Assembly (NCBI RefSeq): GCF_001884045.1
Contig: NZ_MACF01000041.1
Coordinates: 62,001 to 126,000 of the forward strand
DNA length: 64,000 bases
Direction of reading: 5' to 3'
Source of the DNA: Bacillus mobilis
GTDB taxonomy: Bacteria > Bacillota > Bacilli > Bacillales > Bacillaceae_G
In this document: positions 55,153 through 63,619 of the stretch, piece by piece
Layout: each line of letters begins with the position of its first letter
How positions within the stretch are numbered: position 1 is the first letter of the stretch
Notes under the pieces: model-generated
The model's database searches: none
Seen by the model: the letters and a program-made list of their open reading frames with translations, nothing else
Told to the model about the DNA's origin: nothing
Position numbers and translations under genes: made by a program

Positions 55153-55250
55153 CTTGTTTAACCTTATTTTCCTCTAATTAGAATCTAAATCTCGCGATAA
55201 TTCGATTTTTTATATTATTTTATCAGAAAAGTTTTAATTTTATATAGAAA

Positions 55251-55290
55251 TTGTAACCGCTTTCGTGTATATTTTTATTATCAGAAAATT
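55251..55290. promoter_or_regulatory. cre-like and CodY-like sites upstream of the permease-OsmC operon
   Basis: TTGTAACCGCTTTCG (55251-55265) matches 14 of 15 of WTGNAANCGNWNNCW. TATTATCAGAAAATT (55276-55290) matches 13 of 15 of the CodY consensus. Both lie within 80 bp of the start codon. Confidence 0.55.
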
Positions 55291-55329
55291 TTAACAAGAT
55301 ATAGGGGTATCGGTAGGGGGAGGATTTAG

Positions 55330-56757
55330 ATGCAGCAACCAACAAATGAGAAATTACATCGTACGATGAAGAGTAGACATTTATTTATGATCGCATTAGG
55401 TGGTGTAATCGGAACTGGTTTTTTCTTAGGTTCAGGTTACACCATTAATCAGGCTGGACCAGGGGGAGCCATCCTTTCATATTTAGTAGGCGGATTTATT
55501 ATGTATTTAACAATGCTTTGTCTTGGAGAGTTAACGGTAGCAATGCCAGTTTCAGGCTCTTTCCAAAAGTATGCGACGAAGTTTATTGGACCAGGAACTG
55601 GGTTTATGATTGGCTGGCTATATTGGCTTGGCTGGGCAGTAACAGTAGGACTAGAATTAACGTCAATCGGTTTAATGATGAAAAGATGGTTTCCGAATGT
55701 TGATGTTTGGGTATGGTGTCTCGTATTCGGCGTTATTTTATATGCTTCAAACGCTATCTCAGCGAAGAGTTATGCTGAATTAGAGTTTTGGTTCTCTAGT
55801 ATTAAAGTAGTTACAATTCTTGCGTTTGTTGTTCTTGGTGGTAGTGCATTATTAGGGTTTATATCATATGACGGAAAAGAAGCAGCACCTCTTTTCTCTA
55901 ACTTTGTAAGCGATGGCGGATTATTCCCGAATGGACTAGCTGCTGTATTACTTACAATGATTACAGTTAACTTCTCGTTCCAAGGAACAGAGTTAATCGG
56001 GATTGCAGCGGGAGAAAGTGAAAATCCAGAAAAAACAATTCCACGTGCGATTCGTAATACAGTATGGCGTATTATGTTATTCTTCATTTTAACAATGACA
56101 ATTTTAGTAGGATTAATTTCTTGGAAAGAAGCTGGCGTAATTGAAAGTCCATTCGTAGTCGTATTTGATAAAATCGGTATTCCATACGCAGCTGATATTA
56201 TGAATTTCGTTATTATTACAGCGTTACTATCTGTAGCGAATTCAGGATTATATGCGGCAACTCGTATATTATGGTCACTTGCAAATGAAGGAATGGCACC
56301 AACTTCTTTCAAAAAAGTAAATAAACGAGGTATTCCAATTACAGCGCTAGTCGTAACGATTGCGGTAGCAGGGTTATCTTTATTCACAAGCTTCCTTGCA
56401 GAAGATACAGTATACATGTATTTATTATCTATAGCTGGTTTATCAGCTGTATCAAGTTGGATTATTATTGCTCTATCGCAACTTCGCTTTAGAAGTCAGT
56501 ATATAAAAGGCGGAGGAAAGTTAGAGGACTTAAAGTATAGAACACCACTATATCCAATCGTTCCTATTTTAGCTTTAATTACAAATAGTATCGTTGTTAT
56601 TAGTTTAGCGTTTATTCCAGAACAAAGAATGGCGTTATATTGTGGTATTCCATTTATCATTTTCTGCTACATATATTATTATATGAGTAAGAAACGGAAG
56701 AAACCGATGAAAGTGGAGATGGAAAATACAAATGAAACTAACAATCAAACACGATGA
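55330..56757 (+). CDS. Amino-acid permease (APC, AAT branch; RocE/YbgF-like)
   Basis: 475 residues, twelve helices. The opening LHRTMKSRHLFMIALGGVIGTGFFLGSG is the AAT-branch signature, and the internal VNFSFQGTELIGIAAGESENPEKTIPRAIRNTVWRI block is shared with arginine/ornithine (RocE), GABA and aromatic permeases. Substrate not readable; cre and CodY-like sites suggest nitrogen-source use. SD GGGGGAGGA before ATG 55330. The OsmC gene starts 26 bp before its end. Confidence 0.87.
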   Translation: MQQPTNEKLHRTMKSRHLFMIALGGVIGTGFFLGSGYTINQAGPGGAILSYLVGGFIMYLTMLCLGELTVAMPVSGSFQKYATKFIGPGTGFMIGWLYWLGWAVTVGLELTSIGLMMKRWFPNVDVWVWCLVFGVILYASNAISAKSYAELEFWFSSIKVVTILAFVVLGGSALLGFISYDGKEAAPLFSNFVSDGGLFPNGLAAVLLTMITVNFSFQGTELIGIAAGESENPEKTIPRAIRNTVWRIMLFFILTMTILVGLISWKEAGVIESPFVVVFDKIGIPYAADIMNFVIITALLSVANSGLYAATRILWSLANEGMAPTSFKKVNKRGIPITALVVTIAVAGLSLFTSFLAEDTVYMYLLSIAGLSAVSSWIIIALSQLRFRSQYIKGGGKLEDLKYRTPLYPIVPILALITNSIVVISLAFIPEQRMALYCGIPFIIFCYIYYYMSKKRKKPMKVEMENTNETNNQTR

Positions 56758-57109
56758 TATAGAGGCAGATTTATCGTATGGTCCATTAGCGATTGGAAAA
56801 GAAAACGGGTATTCACCGTTACAATTACTCGTTTCTTCTATCGCAGGATGTAGTGCAATTGTCTTTCGAACAATTTTAGAAAAGAAACGTATTACATACG
56901 ATACGTTTACAATTGAAACAGAAATTGGTAGAAGTGAAGCTTTATCAAAACCAGTTGAAAGTGTTCATTTGCACTATAAAATTAAAGCGCAAAACATTAC
57001 AGAAGAGCAATTGGACAAGGCGCTGCAACTTGCAGTGAAAAATTGCACGATTGTTCAATCGGTAAAAGATAGTATAAAGGTCACGGAAACAATTGAATTA
57101 ATAAAGTGA
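56732..57109 (+). CDS. OsmC/Ohr-family protein
   Basis: 125 residues, OsmC fold. The two conserved cysteines of thiol-peroxidase OsmC/Ohr proteins are present: C40 in IAGCSA and C105 in KNCTIVQSV. The family reduces organic hydroperoxides. It overlaps the permease gene by 26 bp, so co-translation is likely although the roles are not obviously linked. SD GGAG is far (about 14 bases) from ATG 56732, compatible with coupled translation. Confidence 0.82.
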   Translation: MKLTIKHDDIEADLSYGPLAIGKENGYSPLQLLVSSIAGCSAIVFRTILEKKRITYDTFTIETEIGRSEALSKPVESVHLHYKIKAQNITEEQLDKALQLAVKNCTIVQSVKDSIKVTETIELIK

Positions 57110-57153
57110 AACATAAAAACGTGAGAATACGGCTCTCACGTTTTTATGTTTTT
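57110..57153 (+). terminator. Terminator after the OsmC gene
   Basis: 17-bp perfect stem (57110-57126 with 57134-57150), loop ATACGGC, followed by TTT. It separates the OsmC and HIT genes. Confidence 0.88.
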
Positions 57154-57171
57154 AACAGAGGGGGAAGTATT

Positions 57172-57600
57172 ATGGACTGTTTAGGCTGTAAATTAGCAAA
57201 CGAAGAGGAAAAAATATATAAAGTATATGAAGATGAGTATGTAACATGCTTTTTAGATCATGAACCTTTCTATCCAGGACATACTTTAATTGTGCCAAAG
57301 CAGCATGTTGTAGAAGTGGACGAATTAGATGATGTTATAGCGAAATCAATTATGGATGCTTCTAAGCTGATTGCAAAAGCGATTAAATCATTATATAAAC
57401 CAGATGGAATTACAGTTTGTCAAAATGGTGGAATCTTTAATGAGTTAACGCATTACCATATGCATGTCGTACCGAGATATAAAGAGCGCTCGTTTGCCGA
57501 GTTTTATATGGTACAGCTAGGAGAGAAGGAGAATTATAACTTGGAAGAGACAAAGCATTTGTTAAAAGAAGCGATAGAGCGAATACTGCTTACTGAATAG
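57172..57600 (+). CDS. HIT-family (histidine triad) hydrolase
   Basis: 142 residues from ATG 57172 (SD AGAGGGGGAAG). Histidine triad H94-Y-H96-M-H98 in HYHMHVVPRY; N-terminal CLGC (C3, C6) may bind zinc as in Hint-type proteins. HIT proteins cleave phosphoramidate or nucleotide conjugates such as AMP-lysine; B. subtilis Hit is about 145 residues. Substrate here is not shown. Confidence 0.88.
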   Translation: MDCLGCKLANEEEKIYKVYEDEYVTCFLDHEPFYPGHTLIVPKQHVVEVDELDDVIAKSIMDASKLIAKAIKSLYKPDGITVCQNGGIFNELTHYHMHVVPRYKERSFAEFYMVQLGEKENYNLEETKHLLKEAIERILLTE

Positions 57601-57648
57601 GCGTAAGAGGGATGTTCTTAATGGAACAGTCAGGAAAATTCTAATATA

Positions 57649-57697
57649 AAAAAGCCCAGTTTCTCAGTTAAAATAGAGGAATTGGGCTTTTTATATT
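57649..57697 (+). terminator. Terminator of the HIT gene
   Basis: AAAAAGCCCA / TGGGCTTTTT with an inner GTTTCTC/GAGGAAT-type extension. Confidence 0.75.
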
Positions 57698-57733
57698 CTA
57701 TTATTAAATTTTATATATAAAAAGATTTTGTAG

Positions 57734-57762
57734 TGTCACAAAGTATAGCGCTCATTCGTTAT
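57734..57762 (+). promoter_or_regulatory. Possible ECF-type autoregulated promoter
   Basis: TGTCAC (57734-57739), 17-bp spacer, CGTTAT (57757-57762). The CGT-type -10 is usual for ECF sigma promoters; -35 departs from the typical AAC core. Speculative. Confidence 0.35.
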
Positions 57763-57784
57763 ATAGAGTGAGAGGAGGAATTAT

Positions 57785-58342
57785 ATGAAAGTTACAAACA
57801 ACGATTATGAAAAGATGGAAGAGCTATACGAGTTGTATGAACAAAAAATTTATTATGTAGCTTATTCTATTTTAAATAATATTCAGCAGGCTGAAGATGC
57901 GGTTCAAGAGACGTTTATTACTCTTTATAAAAACTTGGAAAAGCTCCATAGCTTGAGCATTGAAGAGCTTAAACGCTACATTTTGAGGGTCGCGAAAAAC
58001 AAGGCGATTGATAGTTACCGGAAAAATAAACGACATGAAACATTTTTAGCAGAATATGAAAGAGAATCAACAGAAGCAGTAGATGAAAATATTGAAGAGT
58101 GGGAAAAACGTAAAATGTCTGAGGTTCAAATTGATACATTGCTAAAAGAGTTAAATGAATCTAACAGACAGGTGTTTAAGTACAAAGTCTTCTATAACTT
58201 AACGTATCAAGAAATTTCAAGTGTCATGGGGATAACGGAGGCAAATGTCCGTAAACAGTTTGAACGCGCTCGAAAGCGAGTCCAAAATATGATAGGAGGT
58301 ATACAACATGACGAATTCAAAGAACTCCAAAGAAATATATGA
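57785..58342 (+). CDS. ECF-type RNA polymerase sigma factor
   Basis: 185 residues. Sigma region 2 about 12-75 (YYVAYSILNNIQQAEDAVQETFITLYKNL contains the 2.2 core-binding and 2.4-like text) and region 4 about 125-178 (KYKVFYNLTYQEISSVMGITEANVRKQFERARKRVQ, HTH). No region 1.1 or 3. SD GAGAGGAGGAA before ATG 57785. The anti-sigma candidate gene overlaps its 3' end by 35 bp, standard for ECF/anti-sigma pairs. Signal unknown. Confidence 0.88.
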   Translation: MKVTNNDYEKMEELYELYEQKIYYVAYSILNNIQQAEDAVQETFITLYKNLEKLHSLSIEELKRYILRVAKNKAIDSYRKNKRHETFLAEYERESTEAVDENIEEWEKRKMSEVQIDTLLKELNESNRQVFKYKVFYNLTYQEISSVMGITEANVRKQFERARKRVQNMIGGIQHDEFKELQRNI

Positions 58343-59726
58343 ACTTGCTGAAAAAATTGCTTTAGATGATTTTGATAAATCCGAAGAACAACATGAATTT
58401 TCACATACATATACGCGCAAAAAGAAATTGTTTATGGAGGAAATGAAGCTGAAAGATGGACAACCGCAGAAAAAGCGTAAAAGACATCGTATGTTAATCG
58501 CTGCTGCTTGCTTATTGATTGGTATGCCGACAACTGTTTTTGGTGCAGTGAAAGTCTATAATATGATTGTTCAAAAACAAAATTACGAAGTAAATGTTTC
58601 CTTAACAAATAAGGATTCGAAAAAGAGTGATCAGTGGTATAAGTTGAAGGTTGGTAAATTGCCAGAAAATATGGAAGCAATTGATGACAGTGCTATGAAA
58701 TATTCATTTAAAGATAACTACGCAAAGGGTGGATTTTCATTCGTTCTTTGGAGAGTAGGGGAGAATTCAGATTTTCCAACTCTGTACTCGAAAAGTTATG
58801 AAGAAAAAGAGATAAATGGTAAGAAGGCAGTAATTGTCCATAGAGACACTGGTAATAAAGATTTAACAATGAACAGAGTGGTTTTTATATTCTTTGAGGA
58901 AGAAGGAATTATGTTACAAAGTTATATTGGAAACGATATAAACGAAGAACAAATGATAGATGTGTTAGGGAGCATTTCACTTGAGCCTACGTCAAAAGAA
59001 AAGTCATCACATATAAGCGATTATGATAAAAAGTATTTTAGCCAAGAAGGTAAAACAACTAAGGTAATTCCTTTGAAAAAAGATAGCAAACGACTATTTC
59101 ATATAGGGCAAAAGGTTCCAGTAACGATATCTATGAATAACAGCCAAATTGAATATGTGATAGAAAAAGTTGAAGTTTTTGATTCAATTAAAGATTTTAA
59201 GCAAGAAAACTTTAACGAAATGGGATTAGGGAGACTAAGCGAGAATCAAGCTTTGGATCAAGCGGGACAATTGATACCATATAGGCGGGATGAATATAAA
59301 GTTGGAAATGGTAAAGAGTCAATTGATAAATTGATCGAGTGGAAATTAGTTCACCCTAAATTTGTCTACCTGACAACAACAGTGAAAAATATAAATAAAA
59401 AGGAGATAGAAGAAATTTATATGCATCCATCCATACAAGTGCTTCAAGGGAAAGGAAATGCATGGAAGTACGCTGGGAAAAATGGAATCGCAGAAAAAAA
59501 TATTATGACAGGCGAAGTTGATTATTTAGAACCTCACGGAGAGGGGAAAAGCTTTTACAATATTGGCAGTATTCGACCAGGAGAAACGGTAAAAGTTAAC
59601 GTAGGTTATTTTGTAGATGAGGATAAACTAGATTCAATCTTTCTGGACGCTTTCAATTACAGAGGGAGTGGCGACACTGAAAATATGAATGCGAAACATC
59701 GTTGGTGGTTTGATATTCGTCAATAG
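58308..59726 (+). CDS. Putative membrane anti-sigma factor with extracytoplasmic sensor region
   Basis: 472 residues. Cytoplasmic N-terminus of about 60 residues, one transmembrane helix (about 62-81; RMLIAAACLLIGMPTTVFGA), then about 390 extracellular residues. The N-terminus has no H-x3-C-x2-C zinc motif, so it is not a classical ZAS anti-sigma. The outside contains two segments: a DUF4367-like part (about 100-225, PENMEAIDDSAMKYSF) and a second beta-rich part (about 250-470). Start ATG 58308 (SD AGGAGGT) lies inside the sigma gene. Anti-sigma role is inferred from overlap and topology. Confidence 0.7.
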   Translation: MTNSKNSKEIYELAEKIALDDFDKSEEQHEFSHTYTRKKKLFMEEMKLKDGQPQKKRKRHRMLIAAACLLIGMPTTVFGAVKVYNMIVQKQNYEVNVSLTNKDSKKSDQWYKLKVGKLPENMEAIDDSAMKYSFKDNYAKGGFSFVLWRVGENSDFPTLYSKSYEEKEINGKKAVIVHRDTGNKDLTMNRVVFIFFEEEGIMLQSYIGNDINEEQMIDVLGSISLEPTSKEKSSHISDYDKKYFSQEGKTTKVIPLKKDSKRLFHIGQKVPVTISMNNSQIEYVIEKVEVFDSIKDFKQENFNEMGLGRLSENQALDQAGQLIPYRRDEYKVGNGKESIDKLIEWKLVHPKFVYLTTTVKNINKKEIEEIYMHPSIQVLQGKGNAWKYAGKNGIAEKNIMTGEVDYLEPHGEGKSFYNIGSIRPGETVKVNVGYFVDEDKLDSIFLDAFNYRGSGDTENMNAKHRWWFDIRQ

Positions 59727-59751
59727 TAAAAACAATAGGAACAACTGAACC

Positions 59752-59784
59752 AAAAAGCTGCTTATATTTAGCAGCTTTTTTAGT
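59752..59784. terminator. Bidirectional terminator
   Basis: AAAAAGCTGCT / AGCAGCTTTTT, loop TATATTT, between the anti-sigma gene and the convergent regulator gene. Confidence 0.88.
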
Positions 59785-60721
59785 CTTCATACATATGTAA
59801 AACTTCTTTTGCACGTATACGTAAACCATCTATTAATTCTTTCGGTTCTAACACTCGTGCGTCTTTCCCAAGTCTATAAAATAAAGAAGTAATAAAGTTA
59901 ATTTCACCTTTATCAATTGTTGAATGTATATATCCTGTCCCGTCTTCGTTTACTACCACGAATTCTTCAAGGTAAGGAACGCTTTTACATTGGCGCACGC
60001 CTTCTGCTGTTAATGAGACATGTAACTGGGTAGGAATGTGTACTACGTTAGAGCTCGAATCGAACCATTCTTCTAAATTCATGAACGTATCTTCATTTTC
60101 TTCTGTTGATAATATAGAAAGAATACGATCAACGCGATACAGTAATACTTTTTTTCTGCTGAAGTCATAGGATGGTAAGTACCATAGCCCATCATGAGCG
60201 TATACACCGATAGGATGAACATGTTTTGTTTTTATCCCCGATTTAGATTCATATTGAAAGTGTAAATCTTTATTTTCAATAGCTGCGGTTAACACTTCGT
60301 TTAAAAGAGGTGTATCAATTGCTCTCTTCGGATTCCAAAAAGCAATATAAGAGCGTATTTTATCAACTTTCGCTTTCGCATCATGTTGTAGAGAGCTATA
60401 CAGTTTATGCGTAACGGAATTGATTTCTGTGTTAAATGGTAAGTCTCTGTAGTAGCTTAAAGACTGAAAAGCAAAAAAGATGGATACTGCTTCTTCTTCG
60501 GTGAATAAAATAGGCGGAATGACTTTATTCGTTAATACTTTATATCCTCCATTACGACCTTGTTCTGCGTAAAGGGGTAATCCCATATCGCTTAAATCTA
60601 AAATATATCTATGAACAGTACGAACGGAAATATTAAATTCATCAGCTATTTCCTGAGCTGTAAATGTTCTTTTCGCAGAAGCGAATATAAGAATGTCTAG
60701 TAAACGTTTTGCTTTGGACAA
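59780..60721 (-). CDS. HTH-WYL transcriptional regulator (YafY family)
   Basis: 313 residues. HTH_11 N-terminus (about 4-60; FTAQEIADEFNISVRTVHRYILDL) and a WYL domain (about 135-215; ENKDLHFQYESKSGIKTKHVHPIGVYAHDGLWYLPSYD) followed by a C-terminal WCX extension. WYL domains sense nucleic-acid or nucleotide ligands in several regulators. Starts at TTG 60721. It is divergent from a RibD-like reductase gene; the palindrome in the 108-bp gap is its likely operator. Confidence 0.83.
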   Translation of the reverse strand: MSKAKRLLDILIFASAKRTFTAQEIADEFNISVRTVHRYILDLSDMGLPLYAEQGRNGGYKVLTNKVIPPILFTEEEAVSIFFAFQSLSYYRDLPFNTEINSVTHKLYSSLQHDAKAKVDKIRSYIAFWNPKRAIDTPLLNEVLTAAIENKDLHFQYESKSGIKTKHVHPIGVYAHDGLWYLPSYDFSRKKVLLYRVDRILSILSTEENEDTFMNLEEWFDSSSNVVHIPTQLHVSLTAEGVRQCKSVPYLEEFVVVNEDGTGYIHSTIDKGEINFITSLFYRLGKDARVLEPKELIDGLRIRAKEVLHMYED

Positions 60722-60747
60722 CTATCTCACTCGTTTCTTTTTTTAAT

Positions 60748-60766
60748 ATGACATGAATTGTCATGT
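60748..60766. promoter_or_regulatory. Overlapping palindromes, candidate operator
   Basis: ATGACA-TGAAT-TGTCAT (60748-60764) and ACATGA-ATTG-TCATGT (60751-60766) overlap in the divergent promoter region between the WYL regulator and the reductase gene. Confidence 0.55.
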
Positions 60767-60829
60767 TTTAAGGTTAGTATAGTGTGTATAAGGTGATTTT
60801 ATCAATATACGTTGTAAGGAGGAAAAGAG

Positions 60830-61351
60830 ATGTCACGTGAAGTTGTTTTATTTATAGCCGCTAGTTTGGATGGATATATTGCGAAAGAGAATGATGATTT
60901 AGAGTGGTTAATGGAAACCGAAGGAGAGGGAGATAACGGTTATACAGAAATGTATGAAACGATTGATACAATAATTATGGGAAAACGAACGTATGATTAT
61001 GTAGTAGAGCATACAGAAACATTTCCGTACTTAGATAAAGCATGTTATGTTTTTTCTCGTTCAGAAAAAGGTTCAGACGGAAACGTGGAGTTTGTAAATG
61101 AAGATGTAGTGGAGTTTACTAAAAGGTTAAAAGCACAAGAAGGATCTAAAATATGGATGGTTGGTGGAGGAAGTTTACTGAGGGAGTTCTTTAAGAATAA
61201 TCTAATTGATGAATATATCGTTACGATTACACCGCATATATTAGGTTCTGGAGTTCCGTTATTTCAAGACAAGAATCCAGAAATTAATTTAACTTTAACG
61301 GATACGAAACGTTTTGGGCAATTTGTAAATTTATATTATAAAGTAAAATGA
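60830..61351 (+). CDS. RibD C-terminal/DHFR-like reductase (YwjB/YyaP type)
   Basis: 173 residues with a DHFR-like fold: VVLFIAASLDGYIAKENDDLEWL (start), IIMGKRTYDYV (NADPH-binding), IWMVGGGSLLREFFKNNLIDEYIVTITPHILGSGVPLF (nicotinamide region). The fold reduces a pteridine- or pyrimidine-like substrate with NADPH; there is no dihydrofolate reductase evidence. SD AAGGAGGAAAAG precedes ATG 60830. Divergent from the WYL regulator, which probably controls it. Confidence 0.82.
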   Translation: MSREVVLFIAASLDGYIAKENDDLEWLMETEGEGDNGYTEMYETIDTIIMGKRTYDYVVEHTETFPYLDKACYVFSRSEKGSDGNVEFVNEDVVEFTKRLKAQEGSKIWMVGGGSLLREFFKNNLIDEYIVTITPHILGSGVPLFQDKNPEINLTLTDTKRFGQFVNLYYKVK

Positions 61352-61356
61352 TAAAG

Positions 61357-61388
61357 AAACACGACTACCATCAGTAGTCGTGTTTTTG
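61357..61388. terminator. Bidirectional terminator, reductase / histidine kinase
   Basis: AAACACGACTAC / GTAGTCGTGTTT perfect 12-bp stem, loop CATCA. Confidence 0.9.
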
Positions 61389-62756
61389 TATAGATGGTAA
61401 TGAAATGATAAAGCAAGACCCGTGATCGACTTCGCTCGTTACAGTAACATTCCCGCCGTGTAGTTCTACAATTTCTTTTACGATAGATAGCCCTAAACCA
61501 GTCCCGCCTGTAGCTCGTGATCTTGCTTTATCAACTCGATAAAAGCGGTCGAAAATGTGAGGGACGTCTTCAGGCGGAATACCTTCGCCTTCATCTTCAA
61601 TTGTAATGGAAATACGTTTATGTTCTTCTGTAACAGAAATATTTATATGAGAATGTTCTTTTGAATGTCTATAAGCGTTATTTAAAATGTTTATTATAAC
61701 TTGTTCAAATCGCTGTTCATCTAAATTTACTAGCAATGTAGGAGGACAAGAGAAAGAAACTGTAATGTATCTTTCTTTATACATGGCATTTACTTTTTTG
61801 GCTATGCGAGTCAGGATTGTGTGTAAATGCACTTCCTTTACTTGAATAGAAAAATTATGTTGTTCCATTTGTGCAAGTGAAAATAAATCTTGAACTAAGT
61901 TCGTAATATAATCAGACTCATCTTTTATAATAGATAAATATCGCAAACGTTGCTCAGGAGATGTGGTTTCTTTTAAAGCGATGTCAGCATAACCTCTTAC
62001 GTATGTTAACGGTGTTCGTAATTCATGAGCAACACTTGCTAGAAATTCACTTCGCTCTGTTTTCATATAATGTAAATCATTAGCAAGCGTTTGAATAGAC
62101 GATGCTAGTTCACCAATTTCGTCATTTCGAGTAGTCGTTAACGAAACAGATAAATCGCCTTTACTCATTTTTTCAGTGGCATGTTTCATGTGTAACAATG
62201 GTTTTGTTAACAACCGTGATAATAGAAAGATGGTGATGACTGTTAATAGAAACGTAATGACTCCGGCAATAATGAATTGTCTCGTTAGCCCGTTAACCAT
62301 TCCCTCGATTGATTCCGTTCCGAGAAACATATATACATAGCCTTCCGTTTTTCCAGCCACTACAATAGGGCTAACTGTACATATATAATTAGATGTTTTC
62401 CAATGATTCTCTATAATTGCTCCATCATGATCTGTCCGTGTTTGCATCTTTTCAATATGCTTTTTTATCGTAGTATTTATTTCATTGGATTTAGCTAGCA
62501 CATCCTTATTTGCATTTGTAATAACGACAGTGGTTTCGGCTTCGGATTCCATTAGTGCAACATGGGAGATTGTTTGTTTATCAAAATACTTTTCAAGGAC
62601 ATCTCGGTGACTATTTCCACGCTTTAATAAAGCCGTCATTTCTTCATTTACTCTATTGTTGACAAGGCTATAATAAAGCAAGACAAATAGAACACTTTCG
62701 ATTAAAAGTGTAACAATTAAAAAATAAAATCCGAGTTGAATAGAAATTCGCTTCAT
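61371..62756 (-). CDS. Membrane sensor histidine kinase
   Basis: 461 residues. Two transmembrane helices (about 8-30 and 165-185) enclose an extracellular sensor domain; then HAMP (about 187-238), HisKA with phosphorylated H244 in SVAHELRTPL, and HATPase_c with N-box NILNNAYRHS, DEGEGIPPEDVPHIFDRFYR and GGTGLGLSIVKEIVELHGG. Works with the response regulator gene 11 bp upstream on the same strand. The signal is unknown; the divergent lipoprotein gene may be a target. Confidence 0.9.
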   Translation of the reverse strand: MKRISIQLGFYFLIVTLLIESVLFVLLYYSLVNNRVNEEMTALLKRGNSHRDVLEKYFDKQTISHVALMESEAETTVVITNANKDVLAKSNEINTTIKKHIEKMQTRTDHDGAIIENHWKTSNYICTVSPIVVAGKTEGYVYMFLGTESIEGMVNGLTRQFIIAGVITFLLTVITIFLLSRLLTKPLLHMKHATEKMSKGDLSVSLTTTRNDEIGELASSIQTLANDLHYMKTERSEFLASVAHELRTPLTYVRGYADIALKETTSPEQRLRYLSIIKDESDYITNLVQDLFSLAQMEQHNFSIQVKEVHLHTILTRIAKKVNAMYKERYITVSFSCPPTLLVNLDEQRFEQVIINILNNAYRHSKEHSHINISVTEEHKRISITIEDEGEGIPPEDVPHIFDRFYRVDKARSRATGGTGLGLSIVKEIVELHGGNVTVTSEVDHGSCFIISLPSIQKHDY

Positions 62757-62767
62757 CGTTTTGCTCC

Positions 62768-63445
62768 TTACTCTAGAGTATCAACCCATCGATACCCGAC
62801 TCCGTAAACAGTTTTTAAATGGTGATCAATAGGGAAATTTACTTTTCGTAATTTATCACGCAAATTACGAATATGTGAATCGACTGTTCTATCTTCTGTA
62901 TTTGTATTTAGTCCCCAAATTCGTTCAATGAGCTGATCACGGCTTAATACGTAGTTCACATGACGTAAAAATAATCCGAGTAAAGAGAATTCGATTGGAG
63001 TGAGAAGAAGCTCTTCATTATCGACAGAGATGAAATGCTTTGCCTCATCCCATAAAATACCGTGATATTGGATTTGCGCGTGTTGATTCGTTCGCCTTAA
63101 AACAGCTTCAATTCTTGCGAAAAGCTCTTCTTCATGGAAAGGTTTCGTTACGTAATCATCCGCTCCAAGTTTTAACCCTTGAATGACATCTACTGTTTGA
63201 TCACGGGCCGTTACCATAATGATAGGAACGTTACTAAAGGATCGAATTCTTTTGCACGTTTCCCAACCATCAATCTTTGGCATCATGATATCGAGTAAAA
63301 CAAATTTGAAGTTTCGATTTTCTATATGTGAAATAGCTTCTTCCCCGGATACTGCACATACGCAGTTGTATCCGATTGGAGTAAGATAAAGCGTTAATAA
63401 TTCAAGCATTCTCGGCTCATCATCTACGAGTAGTATATCGACCAT
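62768..63445 (-). CDS. OmpR/PhoB-family response regulator
   Basis: 225 residues from ATG 63445, chosen because GGAGGT lies five bases upstream (the in-frame ATG at 63460 overlaps that SD). Receiver domain with acidic pocket D8/D9 and phosphoacceptor D52, and a winged-helix C-terminal domain (about 125-222; LTPIEFSLLGLFLRHVNYVLSRDQLIERIW and VDSHIRNLRDKLRK). Operon with the downstream sensor kinase. Confidence 0.92.
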   Translation of the reverse strand: MVDILLVDDEPRMLELLTLYLTPIGYNCVCAVSGEEAISHIENRNFKFVLLDIMMPKIDGWETCKRIRSFSNVPIIMVTARDQTVDVIQGLKLGADDYVTKPFHEEELFARIEAVLRRTNQHAQIQYHGILWDEAKHFISVDNEELLLTPIEFSLLGLFLRHVNYVLSRDQLIERIWGLNTNTEDRTVDSHIRNLRDKLRKVNFPIDHHLKTVYGVGYRWVDTLE

Positions 63446-63494
63446 AGAGTACCTCCGCATTTGTTGTTATTACTTAAATTGTAAGTCAAAATCA

Positions 63495-63548
63495 TGAAGA
63501 AATGGTGCAGATTATTATGCATCTGCATAATTTCTTCAGAATTGCTTG
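63495..63548. promoter_or_regulatory. Nested palindrome in divergent promoter region
   Basis: Outer arms TGAAGAAAT (63495-63503) and ATTTCTTCA (63540-63548); inner perfect ATTATGCA-TC-TGCATAAT (63524-63541). The two repeats share the base at 63540-63541. Lies between the response regulator gene and the lipoprotein gene; candidate operator or a transcript hairpin. Confidence 0.5.
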
Positions 63549-63619
63549 TTATTGTAAAGTTGAAATTCCATTTTAGGTAATCATATTGGCTCGAAAACGA
63601 TTTATACGGAGGCGGTATA

